From Tetradesmus obliquus (lineage: Eukaryota > Chlorophyta > Chlorophyceae > Sphaeropleales > Scenedesmaceae), in NCBI GenBank assembly GCA_030272155.1, contig CP126192.1:3754501-3818500 (forward strand): 64,000 bases of DNA, given 5' to 3'. The translations under genes and the position numbers were made by a program. The notes beneath the pieces were generated by a model, which ran no database searches, was not told the DNA's origin, and worked only from the letters and a program-made list of their open reading frames with translations. Below are positions 47,665-58,500 of this stretch, piece after piece. Position 1 is the first letter of the stretch. The number at the start of each line of letters is the position of its first letter.

Positions 47665-49090
47665 TCAGGGTGATGGCTTTTGGTGTGCATTTGTGGCTTC
47701 TACTGGGTAGTGCAGTGGAGGCTGGCAGAGCGTGTAGCATACAAGGTTTCTGGCGAGGGATGAGAATGCTGCTTGCTGCGGAAGCAAGAGCTGCTGCAGT
47801 GATTGCAGCGTGTACAGTTGGGTGGGCTATTGTGCAGTGAACTGTGCTGCTCACATCCTGTATGGTATGCTGGAATTGCATGCAGTTGCTAGCTTTGCAC
47901 TTCAGTCATTGAATGATGCAGTGCTCACACATCCAGGAACTGTGCTTTTTGTATCAGGTGCAGGCGGTAGGCTAGTGCACGGATGGTATCAGGAAGTGTG
48001 AGGGCGGCCCTTTGCCTCCATTTTGTGTAGTAGACGTAGAAGTACTCTCAAAGTGATTGCTCTGCAATTGCAGCACTCATTCAAGTCTTTTGTGCGCACG
48101 TGCTTGTTTGGAAAGACACAACGTTTGTGTCGTCAACGCTTGATCTGAGTGCACTGTGTGCACTGTTTCACATGCTCATGTGCCACATGTGCGTTTAATG
48201 AGGAGGCTGACGTGTAACAGAACGGTCACCGCAGATCTTGGACACCAGTTACTACTCAGTGAACTTCAGCTGCGCGCCCTCACAGGCACATATGTTGACA
48301 GAGGGATTGCATTTTACAAGTGTGTGCACTTGCATGCGGTGCACGGCAGGGGTAACAACAGACGGCAAGTCCATGCGAGAATCTTTTGATGTGCCGCACA
48401 CCCTGCTGGCAAATCACATTCGGGGCAACAGACACACCCATTGTACCTTCCAAGCATACTCACACTGTGGCATTCGACAAATGCAGCTGCAAAAAGCTGA
48501 GGCTCTTCCCGGAGCCAGCACCCTGCTGCAATCCACACCACAGCTGTACACTGACGAGCCTGGCAGGGGCAATTGCGCCCACCAAACAAATTCCAAAACA
48601 GACAGTGTCTGTGTCTGTGCACCAGACGAGGCACAGTGACAGCTGGCAGCTGTGCAACAGCACACACGCAAGCCACCTGCCGCAACTTAAAACCATATAG
48701 GCAACCCTGCGCGCAACAAGCATCTTGCTGCCAAGCTTCTTACAAAAACTACACTCATTTCCAAGCTTACATGCACGCCCTTGCGCCAAGGGACATGCCT
48801 CCTGCTGTTTGCATGCGCCACGACCCACCACCACCGCACAGCTACCCTACTATCTGTGGCACCTAACTGCACTATTGCCTGACCCTACACCTCCGCCACA
48901 TGGTTCGAGATCTGCCCTGACAGCCTAGCTATCTTCTACCCTCCTACCTAAACCACCGATGATCTGTAATACCTCGCACGCACATGGACGGCTGCCACCT
49001 CTCCGCCTGCACACTGCCCCTCACACCTGGCACAGATGTATACACACACGTACATGCATGCTGCCCCTCAAACCTGACACACGCTGCCCC
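47665..49090. other. Convergent intergenic region between the SH3-like repeat gene and the RING gene
   Basis: About 1.4 kb hold two 3' UTRs. A TGTAA at about 48211 is a weak poly(A) candidate. Short frames such as those at 48238-48700 are C- and H-rich, have no start context or family resemblance, and are not called. Confidence 0.4.
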
Positions 49091-49104
49091 TCACACCTGG
49101 CACA
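49014..49104 (+). repeat. Repeated 22-bp element at the 3' end of the RING gene
   Basis: CTGCCCCTCACACCTGGCACA occurs at about 49014-49034 and 49084-49104, with a variant (CTGCCCCTCAAACCTGACACA) at 49061-49081. The last copy contains the stop codon of the RING gene (49091-49093). On the minus strand every copy has TGA at the equivalent place. Confidence 0.9.
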
Positions 49105-50495
49105 TGCTGCCCATCATGCTGCTCAGGTGCTGCAGGTCCTGATAGCCAGGCACAGCCAGCTGCGGCTGAGACACCAGGCCCAAGTAAGCAGGCACATCGC
49201 TGCGCCCAGACATGTACGGCGGCAGGCCAGCAGCAGCAGCAGCAGCAGCAGCGTGCTGCAGCGGCCTGCAGGCAGGGTTGAGGGAGGCCGCGCTCAGCTG
49301 CTGCTGCACCTGGGCCAGCTGATGCATGTGTGCTGCCTGCTGCGCTGCCGCCATCTGCTGCGCAGCAACCGCCAGCTGCAGCAGCGGCGCGCCAGCCGCG
49401 CCCTGCATGTGCGGCGGCAGCGCTGCTGCTGCTGCGCTCGGCATGCAGCCGAGCTGCAGCAGCGGCGACATGAACTGCTGCTGCTGCTGGCTGTTGTGCA
49501 GTGCTGTGGCCATGCTCTGCAGGCCGTTGGAGGTTGTGGGGTCCAGGGAGAGTGCTGCAGAGTTCAGGCCGTTGCCAGGGAAGTCTGGTGCTGCTGACAG
49601 CGGCATGCATGCTGAGGCCATGGAGTGTGCAGGGGGCTGCAGCGGCAGTGCCTGCTGGCTGTTTGGGCTTGGCAGTGCTGTGGGTGCGAGGTACCAGAAC
49701 ATCTTGTTGACCTGGCGGCAGCGATGGTGTGTTGGAATGCGGGGCAACATACACACACGTGAGCACGCACAACAGTTCCTCACTGCGATGTGCAGTATTT
49801 GCTTGAACTTTGGCAGCACTGCGATGTACACGAGTCTGCTACAAGCTACAATGTAGCTGCTGCAGGGTTGTTTGTAACAAGTCACGCAGTTGCTGCTGCC
49901 AATCCGTATTACGTCTTAAAGACCTGCCAACACTTGTTTGTTGTCCAAAAAACCTACCTTGTCTGCTGTGCCCTGGCCGTCCTGCTTGCGCTTCGCGTAC
50001 TGCTGCTGCTGCTCCGCTGTCAGGCTGGGCACAATGGTGGCTGCCACCTTATCCATGGCCAGGCACCGCACAGGCACAGCACGCAGGTCCATGTTGCAGG
50101 TCGGGCAGCATGGCTTCTCCTGAGAAAGGTGCTTGAACACGCAGTCCCCGCAAAACAGATGGCTGCAGGACAGCAGCAAGGAGCTAGCCACTGGTCCAGC
50201 ACACAGACCGCAGGAAACATGTCCTGCCAGCGCCTCGACAGGGATGAATCCGGGAGTTTCGTTGCTCGTTTCGCATCGCGGACTGCCGCCTGTGCTGCCA
50301 GATCCTGTCGCCTGCAGCAGTGGAGTTGCCAGGAAACAGTGGTGCTGAAGTTAGCGCTGGGATGCAGGGTCCGCACGAGCACCTGGTCGCACTCATGCGC
50401 AAGCTAATGCGTTTAAGGATATTGGGAGCTCTAGGCTGTGGAGCATTTTCATCCTTGTTGCAACCCAGGGCGCGCACCTTGAAGTGCTCGGCCAT
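49091..50495 (-). CDS. Small RING-finger protein with Gln/Ala/Met-rich C-terminal region
   Basis: Three exons in phase give 330 residues: 50478-50495 (MAEHFK), 49958-50311 and 49091-49711. The second exon holds a C3HC4 RING finger at residues 40-78: Cys40, Cys43, Cys55, His57, Cys60, Cys63, Cys75 and Cys78, read from SCGLC, SCSHLFCGDC and CCPTC. This is the standard E2-binding fold, so a ubiquitin-ligase role is likely. The region after it (VPSLTAEQQQQYAKRKQDGQ) is helical. The last exon is rich in Gln, Ala, Met, Leu and Pro with no known domain, and ends inside a 22-bp repeat. The tiny first exon is supported by phase, by the AAG/GTGCGC donor and by the CTGCTGCAG acceptor, but an alternative start cannot be excluded. 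Confidence 0.75.
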
Positions 50496-51226
50496 CGGAG
50501 CCGTGTTTTTGTCCAGACTTCAGTTAACGCCCAGTTTTAGCAAATTGCGCCTTTTTTGGTGCAGCAGTTGCTTTGATCAGCGGCTGCCGGGGCTGCTTCA
50601 CACTGTACAGATCACCCTGCCTTGCACTGAAAGCCCTCGAATCAGGTTATATAGAGTACAATAGGTAATTGATCTTACTGATCGAGCGCATCAGGCTCCC
50701 TGCTTCACACTGTGCGATCAAGCAGATATGTCAAAGCCGAGTTGAAATTTTGAAAGGACAGGCGACCATACCTGCAAGCCGCAGATTGTTCATTAAACAT
50801 TATACATTGAAGGTAATTACATCAATAAAAAGTTTGCGCTTGTGTCACCCCGGTGTCCAAGTGCAAAGTTCGTCTTCAAGAACCCAGTCCTGTCCGGTGA
50901 CGCATTCACAGTGGGGCCAAAGCAGTGATGACAGCAAGGTTGCAATTGAATGTGTGGCACGCGGTGATTAGATATTAGTTTTCTCGCATGGTCACGCTGT
51001 TTACACCATGCATGCTTGTTGCACACAGACCATTGCCTGAGGGCAGCACAGCCTGTGCACAGTGCAGCCCAATGCAGCACTCTTGTCTGCTTTACGTTTG
51101 CCAACACAACTCTCAGGCTCACGGGATACGGTCGGTAACGATCCACCGCATTACATCGAACATCAGGGGACCGCACAAAACGCCACAACCGTCACCAGTA
51201 GTGCAGCTACTACTTCAATGCTACTG
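50496..51226. other. Intergenic region between the nucleoside transporter and the RING gene
   Basis: Both neighbours are on the minus strand. The 731 bases hold the transporter 3' UTR and the RING promoter. The part from 50640 to 50970 is more AT-rich than most of the window. No ORF is credible. Confidence 0.4.
51151..51155 (-). terminator. Candidate UGUAA poly(A) signal for the nucleoside transporter
   Basis: TTACA on the plus strand is TGTAA on the minus strand, 72 bases after the transporter stop, a typical chlorophycean distance. A chance match is possible. Confidence 0.35.
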
Positions 51227-54200
51227 TCACAGCAGCCACAGCCAGCCCGCCAGAGCACCCAGGGTAAGCCCCAGCACCAGGCTGAACACCATGATGCTCT
51301 CCACCAGCCCCTCCTCGCCACACTCCACACTGGCAGGCGCCAGCGTCATTAGCAGCGCAGTCAGCAGCCTGCAGGGCACAGCACAGCACAGCAGTTGGAG
51401 GTTTCGTTCGCCGATCACTTTGCTTGCCTGCTTACAGGCAACATGCAATGTCTCTGTCAACAGCAATTGCAGCCATCAGGAATGACGTTGAAGCAACTCG
51501 CATGTTGCACAGCAGGGCAAATGATGGGTTGCAGCATTTGGTGGGTGCAGCAGTCTGCATGACATGACGTGTGCACACGTCGTGTGGCTGGCCTGGAGCT
51601 GCTACCTAAATCAGGGGCAGAATGTTTGTGCACCTTCCATCTACTGTGTCCTCACTACCTACGGTAAGCTCTGTTGCAGAACAAGCAAGCAACACTGTTG
51701 TAGCTCACGCGCCCGCCCCAGTCCTAGGTTGCACCCCATCCTGCCATGCCGCAGATGACACAATAGCTGCTAAACCCTACAGCTGTACTTCCTCAGAGCC
51801 GTATACATCCGTCCCTTTACTTCCTCAATGTGCCCTGGTCTGTGCACCAATCTACTGCCACCCACCCATTGCTGAAGCCCAGGCTGACTGTCAGCAGCGC
51901 CATCAGCCCCGCCACGCCGCCAGCGTAGCGGCCAGCCAGCAGGAACGCCGGCACAAACAGCACCCGCAGCAGCGAGGCCGCCAGCAGCGTGCGTGGTGAG
52001 GGGGCCATGCCGCAGAAGGGGATGTTCTTGCCCACCAGGTCACTCACGTTGAAGGCTGTGGGAAGGATGATACAGCAGGAGCGGCAGCAGCAGCGGAATG
52101 AGCAAGCATGTGGTGTCACGGCCTGAGTGCACATAAGTGTAAGCAGGTTTTGCAGGAACAGGCCCAACAGCCACAGCAGAACAGCAGTTCTAGTACAAGC
52201 CCTCCCAGGCATTGCCACCACTGCTTGGCAGGTCACCCAGGCAACCGCAGTTGCTGCTCACATATCAGAGTGCAGGGCTACCGGCCAGCTAATTGGCCAC
52301 CCCTATAAGGGTGTGACAAACTAGTGTGTGTGCAGTGTGACCTGGTGGCTTGGAGGGCAGCGCTGCTGCGGCACACACCTGTGATGAGCAGTATGGGATA
52401 CCAACTGCCAAGGTCGGCGCTCTGCAGGCAACACAAGCAGCAGTTTCAACAGAAACACAAGAGGCGCATTGGCTAGCCCTCTTGCACAGCGCAGCTCAGC
52501 TATGTTGGTGCGCATGACAGCACCTTGCATGTGACAGCATGGATAGCGACTGCTTGCCAAGCTGGCAACTGTTGCTGCTACAAACACACCTGTATGTCTT
52601 CAGACAGAACACCCTGCAACAGGAGAAAGCAGCAAGCGCGTCCCAGCACATGCTTAGTCACAAATGCCAAGGTGCACAGGAGATGTTGAAAGTGAAATTG
52701 CATTTGCAGGTAAGCGTTCTGTTTGCGCAAAGTGGTGTTGCACGATGTGTACATCTGGTTCTGGCAGCAGACACAGCAGCAGTGCTTCAAACAACATGCA
52801 ACGCGCATGCGCTGCTCCACTAGATAGTTGTTGCTGACGCCTTTGTGTGTGCCACTGATGCCATGGTGCCTACCATAGTAGTTTATGCTTCCGATCTCAA
52901 GCACTCACCGGAAAGATTGAAAGTGTTATGACGTATGTTATTACCATGGCCAGGGCAGAGTGCCATGCCTCTGCCACCACATGCTGCCAGCTCAGCGGGC
53001 CTGTGCCTTTGACTGCTGGCGCTGCAGCAGATAAGTGATGGTCGGCAGCAAGCAGCCGTTCGCTGCCTGTGTGTTGCTGCTGCTGCTGCTGCTGCCGGTC
53101 ATGGTGGTAGCTGCTGCTCTGGTGGTGACTCCTGCTGAAGTGTTGTTGTTGGTGTTGGTGCTGGTGCTGGCTGTCGTGCAGGTTCTGGTTGGAGCCACTG
53201 GCCCGCTTGACAAGCGGCCGCTGCAGCCATAGGATCACACAAACACATCACAGGAGAGCTCAGCGTTTTAGGCTGCAATGTCAAAGACACTGCAGTCCTG
53301 GCTCGCAGCATACGTGCATACACACATGCAGATACGCTGTATGCAGCGACAGCAGCCTCAAGACAAGCACACGCTGCGGACCAGACCCAAGGCCCTTGGG
53401 CTGCAGCAATTCCCCTGTCCCCTCCCCCGGCAATGCAACAGCACACCACGAGCCCAGCAGCAATAACATGTACGGGTAGCTCTAACAAGCTCACCTCTTC
53501 TGCCGGCCCCACCACCACAGACTCAGCTGGCACGCCTGCTGCCTCGCCTATGCTGGGCTGGGGGCTCAGCTCAACAACAGCGCCTGCTGCGGCACGCACC
53601 ACACAGCAGCAGCAGCAGCAGCAGCAGCAGCAAACAGACAACCATTCATCAGCAGTGTGCAGTGCAGTACACAATGCACAAGTGCAACGGTGGGCGACCG
53701 GAGGCCTCATTGTCACAGTCTTGACAGCAAGCGCGTTGCGTCTGCAGCCTCTGCTGCCAAGTGTTGCGTTGTTAGGCTATGTATCACTGCTCACCCGCTG
53801 CTGGCCCCCGCTTGTAATACCGCACAACCCCTAGTCGTGGCAGCACCGCATAGTACACTGCAAAGCAGGCCAGCGTGATGCCCCCAGATATGCTGAAGTA
53901 GATGGCGGTGCTCTTGCGCAGGCCAGCGCGTGTTGGCGGCAGCGCAGCTTTTGTGGCTATGCGCAGCAGGCAGATGATGACCCCAGATGAGGCCGTGCCG
54001 CCCACAACAGCCTGGCAGCAGCAGCAGCAGCAGCAGCAGGAGGAGCAGCAGCAGAAGGATGAGGAGCAGCAGTACAGGCGCATGACAGGGGTGGGTTCCC
54101 TGGGATGTGTGCATGCAGCAAACTGCTCAGGACGCTGTGCTAGCAGAAGCAGCTGCACAGGGTGGCAGCAGCACAAGCAGCCGGCAGGTGGTCAGTCAGA

Positions 54201-55482
54201 TAACACAGTTGCATACAGCCCTGCCAGGATGTGTCAGCAAGCACAATGTATCCAACAACTACACATGCAAGAGCATTTGTGCTGCAGAAAATCAACTGCA
54301 AGGGCAAGCCAGAACACAACACATGTTGCGGAGCCACACAGCTGCACAACACATGGCTTCCTCGCGCTCACATGTGTGTACTGTGGGGGCAGCGCTGCTG
54401 CATCTGCAAAGATGGCTCCCTGAGCCAGCCCATCCAGCACCCCAACCAGCACCACCGCCAGCAGCACCACTGCAAGGGCACTGTTAGGCCCAGTACCCTC
54501 GCGGCCAACCAGCACCAGGTCTATCTGCAGCAGCAAATCATGACGAACATGAGCTGCAGGATATCAGGCCAATGAGGTGGTGACTGTTGGCATACTCTGT
54601 CAGAAGACAAGCTGCATGTTCTGCTTCTTGGACACGTGGCGGCCGTTGCTGATTATGCTGCAAGCTGGCCTGGAGCAGCCAGCTTGTATCAGCAGCTGTT
54701 GTGCTGCTTTTGAATAGTCCTGCATAGCACACTAAGACAGAATGCTGTGTCACACACATGATGCCGACGCCACGCTGGCTCTCGGCAAGCTGCTAGTCTC
54801 CCAGCATGCCAAACGATGCCAGCATTGGGAATTCTTCACCAACACCACACACACTGCCAGCACCAGCACAGCATTTTCATTTCAAAGTCAAACATCACAC
54901 CACCCACCAGCGGGATGGCCAGCATGATGAGCACAAAGCCTGCAAAGCTGAACAGGATGCGCGGCCTGCCTGGCATGCTGTTGAACTTGATCAGCAGCCC
55001 CAGCATCAGCAGGCACACCGGCAGGTAGGCCACGGTGAACAGCCGGTCCATGTGCCTGCCTGGGAACACTGCCTCAAAGTAGTCGGCAGCTGCAGTGATG
55101 CGGCGTAAAAAGGGGCGTGGCAGATTGTGGGGTTGTGTTATAGGGGAGAGAGTTGGGTATGGTGGGCATGGCATTGGGCATTCAGCCTTGTGGTTACATG
55201 CTGAGCGCTGGAAGGCATGTTGTCCATGTCACATGGCGCTAGCTGCTGGGCTGTCCTAGCAGTGGTGGCACACAAATCAACCGTAGAATTTGCAGTGTGT
55301 GCAATATTGAAGGGCCAGTTTATGCCGGTTGTATGCCCAGCAGCTCAAGGGGGTGCTAGCCAGGTACATGCATCAAAGCAACTTCACTTGGGTTCACCTG
55401 TGATGAAAGCGTTCCATGGAGCCAGAATGCCACTGCCCAGCAGAAAAAAACAGGCATACGCCAGGCCAGCATGCTGCTCCAT
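51227..55482 (-). CDS. Equilibrative nucleoside transporter (ENT / SLC29 family)
   Basis: ENTs carry nucleosides across membranes through 11 transmembrane helices. Nine exons close in frame to 471 residues: 55398-55482, 54908-55089, 54372-54524, 53795-54011, 53495-53586, 52909-53220, 52379-52421, 51866-52055 and 51227-51368. Helix 1 reads CFFLLGSGILAPWNAFITA, matching the family PWNxFIT motif. Others are LVGVLDGLAQGAIFADAA, SGVIICLLRIATKAAL with GLRKSTAIYFSISGG, VITYVITLSIFP, DLGSWYPILLITAFNVSDLV, and SLGFSNG followed by the C-terminal helix. Exons 5-6 encode a long loop between helices 6 and 7 (about residues 213-315), rich in His, Gln and Ser, which is cytosolic in this family. The start MEQHAGLAYA sits just before helix 1, so the N-terminus is short. 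Substrate and location cannot be read from the sequence. Confidence 0.93.
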
Positions 55483-56117
55483 ACTGTGTCAGGATTTAAC
55501 ACGTCGCGCTGCAGCTTACGTTGCTCTGCACGCCTGGACACGACTAGGTGCAGCTCATATTGGACAACTGAACTGTTGAGCTGCAGGGCTGGCAGTAGCG
55601 GGTGGAAACGGCCCACCCTGCCCTAGCATGTTGTTCAGGTTGGTTAGCAATCTACAATGAGCAGCTGCTGCTTGTAAAAGTTGGACCCAGTCCTGCCAAA
55701 GCAGCAGTGCTGTTGTCAGTTGGCACCAGGAACAGCTTGCAGGTGTCGAGGTCGCGTCCAATGATAATCACATCTATAAGACTCTGATTCAAACCGCAGG
55801 ACATCAGACTGCTTGCATCGCAGCGGGAATACAGCAGCTGGGGTTTGGCAAGATGACGCATGTTCGACCACCTAGGCTCCACAGATGTGGAAAGCGCGCG
55901 ATCCACTCCCGATGTCGCGCTTTGAGCTGTTTCCGGCGGTGAGGTTTTGATTCCTCGTCACTCAGCCTCCCAGCTGTGGACACATCACTCTCGTCTGCAC
56001 AATGCAGCTAGGGCTGCAGCAACCCTGCTAACAACGAGATCAAACGTTAATTGCTGTTCGGTTTTGACCTCTCAGCAGGCGATCAATCTGTGGCGTGCTC
56101 GAAACGTTTGTTGAGGC
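55483..56117. promoter_or_regulatory. Divergent promoter region, ENT / TOM1-like gene
   Basis: These 635 bases lie between two divergent start codons and should contain both promoters and leaders. I see no strong core motif and no ORF of note. Confidence 0.4.
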
Positions 56118-58500
56118 ATGAGGGCCCTAGATGTATCGGCAGCAGCAGCCCTGGGCGCTCTTCCCCAGTGGTGCGTGCAATGGGAGAGCACGTCGTTCAG
56201 GTGCAGCGTCGCAGCTGCCAAGGCTGCCCCCAGCCCACCTCATTATGCTGCTGTATGTGCTGCAGGTGGACGGACCTGGAAAACAATCCCGCACTGCAAG
56301 AGTACGCTAACTACGGCCTGGGAGCAGCCTACGGCCTCATAGCTTTAGTGGCCTTGGTGAGCTGCCATGCATTGCTGCTGCCTGCTACTGCAGCTGCAGC
56401 AACCCTGCAACAGCAGCATCTACAGCGGTGTCTTGCAGCATCGCTGTTTGAAGCACTCCTGCAGCACGCTACCTGGTCTGCTTACCACCAACAGCGCCTT
56501 ATTACAGCTACTTAATCATCAATGCGGCTGGTGCTGCAGGTGCAATTGGTGCGCATCCAGCTGCGCGTGCCGGAGTATGGCTGGACCACGCAGAAGGTGT
56601 TCCACCTGCTGAACGCGTTGGTGTGCAGCCTGCGCTGCGGCAGCTTCCTGTTCAGGGCGCAGATGGAGCAGCTGCACCCCGACGCACTGCAGCTTGTGCT
56701 CTTCGACCTGCCAGGTGGGCTGAGTTGGGTTGGGCAAAATGTTAGCAGTGCTTGCGCTGCAACCCCTGCTTCCAGCAGCTGCTGCAGCACCATGCAGCTG
56801 ATGCGGGCGGCGGCGCATGCTCCGCAGCAGCCGCATGGGTTCATGCAGGGGTTTGCTTTGATGTCGATAAAAGTGGGTGGTGTCATCCGTGTGCCGCAGG
56901 CAGCAGCAATTAGCTCTGAGGTGTCCTCGAGCAGCTAGCGCAGTAAGGGGCCATGCGAATGCATGTGAGGCAGTGTGCGGTGCTGTCAGCACCATGTGCA
57001 TGCATAGCAGCATAGGGCGACAGCGAACGACCCTACAAACTGGAATGACACTGCAGCAGTCTGCAGTGTGTTGTAACGCATCGGCTGCGCTTGCACATCC
57101 CATTGTGTGATCGCCTCACATAACTGCATGATTGCAGACACCTGCTGACGCTGGCCCTGCCTGTTCTCCTGCTCCTTCTGTTGCTGCGCCACCGCACCAG
57201 GGCTGCTGTTCTTCACCACCTACACGCTGCTGGTGCTGTTCTGGGCGGAGATTTACCACCAGGCGCGCAGCATGCCCACAGCCAGCCTGCGGCCCATCTT
57301 CATCGCCTTCAACGCACTGGTCTACGCCTGCCAGGTGCGGCGCAGCAGCAGCAGCGTGTGTACAGCAGTTGCAGCAACTGCAGCAGCAGAGAAAGTTTGA
57401 GCCTGTTTTCTGATGAGAATGGGCGCAGTGTTGTGATGCACACCAGCAGCAGCAGTGGAGGCAGCAGCAGCAAGCGGGCACTGGCAGCAGCAGTTGCAGT
57501 GGCAGGCGGCGCAATCGCTGCCTGCACGACCTGCAGTGCTAGTGTACACCAGGAAACTGCACCATGCAGGGCTGGAGCTGCTTGTGCCGGCTTTGCTCCT
57601 GCTGACGGTTGGTCAGCACTACTGCATATGGTGCTAAGCCGCAGGGTGCAGCGCCCTTCTTCAAACCCGTTCTATCCCTCCAACCTCCACCTCACATGCT
57701 GCTGCCCCTGCTGCTGCTGCTGCCGTCGTTTCCCAGGGTGGCCTGTGGGCGTACGAGTCCATGGCTGATAGCGACGCGGCGCAGCGCGTGAGCCACATCA
57801 TCAGCGCTGGCTTCCTGGCTGCTGTCAGCCTGTGTGCTGCTGTGGGCTTCCTGCTGTATGGCGGGAGGCTGTTCCTGATGCTGCAGCGCTTCCCCATTGA
57901 GAGCAGGGGCCGCAAGAAGAAGCTGCAGGAGGTCGGCATGGTCACCTCCATCTGCGCGGCATGCTTCAGCCTCAGGTGGGCGCAGGCTCTCAAGAATGGC
58001 AAGGCTTGCTACAGGACATAGGTTGAGCAGCTATTTGTGTTGGTGTTTGCGTGTTTATGTGTGTCTCGTGGTGCTGCTGCGTCTGATTGTGTGCGCGTGT
58101 CTCCACAGATGTGCGTCGTCTTCTGCCTTTTTGCTTGCTGGCTTGCATCTCATGCTGCTGCTGCTGCCACCACCGCTCTCTTGTCATGCCCTCTGCCCTC
58201 CCTGCTGCAGGGCGCTCTTGGTGGCGCTGAGCGCAATTGGTGCAGCTTCCTAACTTGCTTGTGCCTGCTGCTGCTGCCACCGCTTTCATTACATGCCCTC
58301 CCTCCTGCAGGGCGCTGATGGTGGCGCTGAGTGCGATCGACGCTGCTGAGCTGGACCTCGACGTCATGTCGCACCCGCTGCTCAACATCATCTACTACGC
58401 TGTTGTTGAGGTCATCCCCAGCGCCTGGGTGCTGGCCATACTGCGCAAGCTGCCGCCCAAGCGCACCAACCAGGGCTACCAGTCCATCCCCACGCGCTGA
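56118..58500 (+). CDS. THH1/TOM1/TOM3-domain multi-pass membrane protein
   Basis: TOM1-family proteins are plant and algal membrane proteins of the endomembrane system, first known as host factors for tobamovirus replication; the normal cell role is unclear. Six exons give 293 residues: 56118-56170, 56266-56356, 56540-56714, 57201-57334, 57737-57975 and 58311-58500. Family marks are [40 protein letters not shown] with [36 protein letters not shown] with [12 protein letters not shown], and the very conserved end [20 protein letters not shown] followed by LRKLPPKR. Seven hydrophobic segments are expected. The start is the first ATG in phase with a good donor after it. Intron 5 contains a duplicated acceptor; only the distal one (58310) leads to the stop that matches the family. 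Confidence 0.93.
58151..58340 (+). repeat. Tandem duplication of the exon 6 acceptor region in the TOM1-like gene
   Basis: Segment 58151-58240 recurs at 58264-58340, including the CTG/pyrimidine-rich tract, the acceptor CAG and the first 25-30 exon bases (GGCGCT, then TGGTGGCGCTGAG). The two acceptors are exactly 100 bases apart. The upstream copy keeps a good acceptor but reads into TAA after 13 codons. Confidence 0.93.

Noticed and set aside
53000..53240. Plus-strand hydrophobic ORF (53035-53232) as a membrane protein
   Set aside because: It is antisense to the His/Gln-rich loop exon of the nucleoside transporter; Gln and His codons read backwards give Leu and Val.
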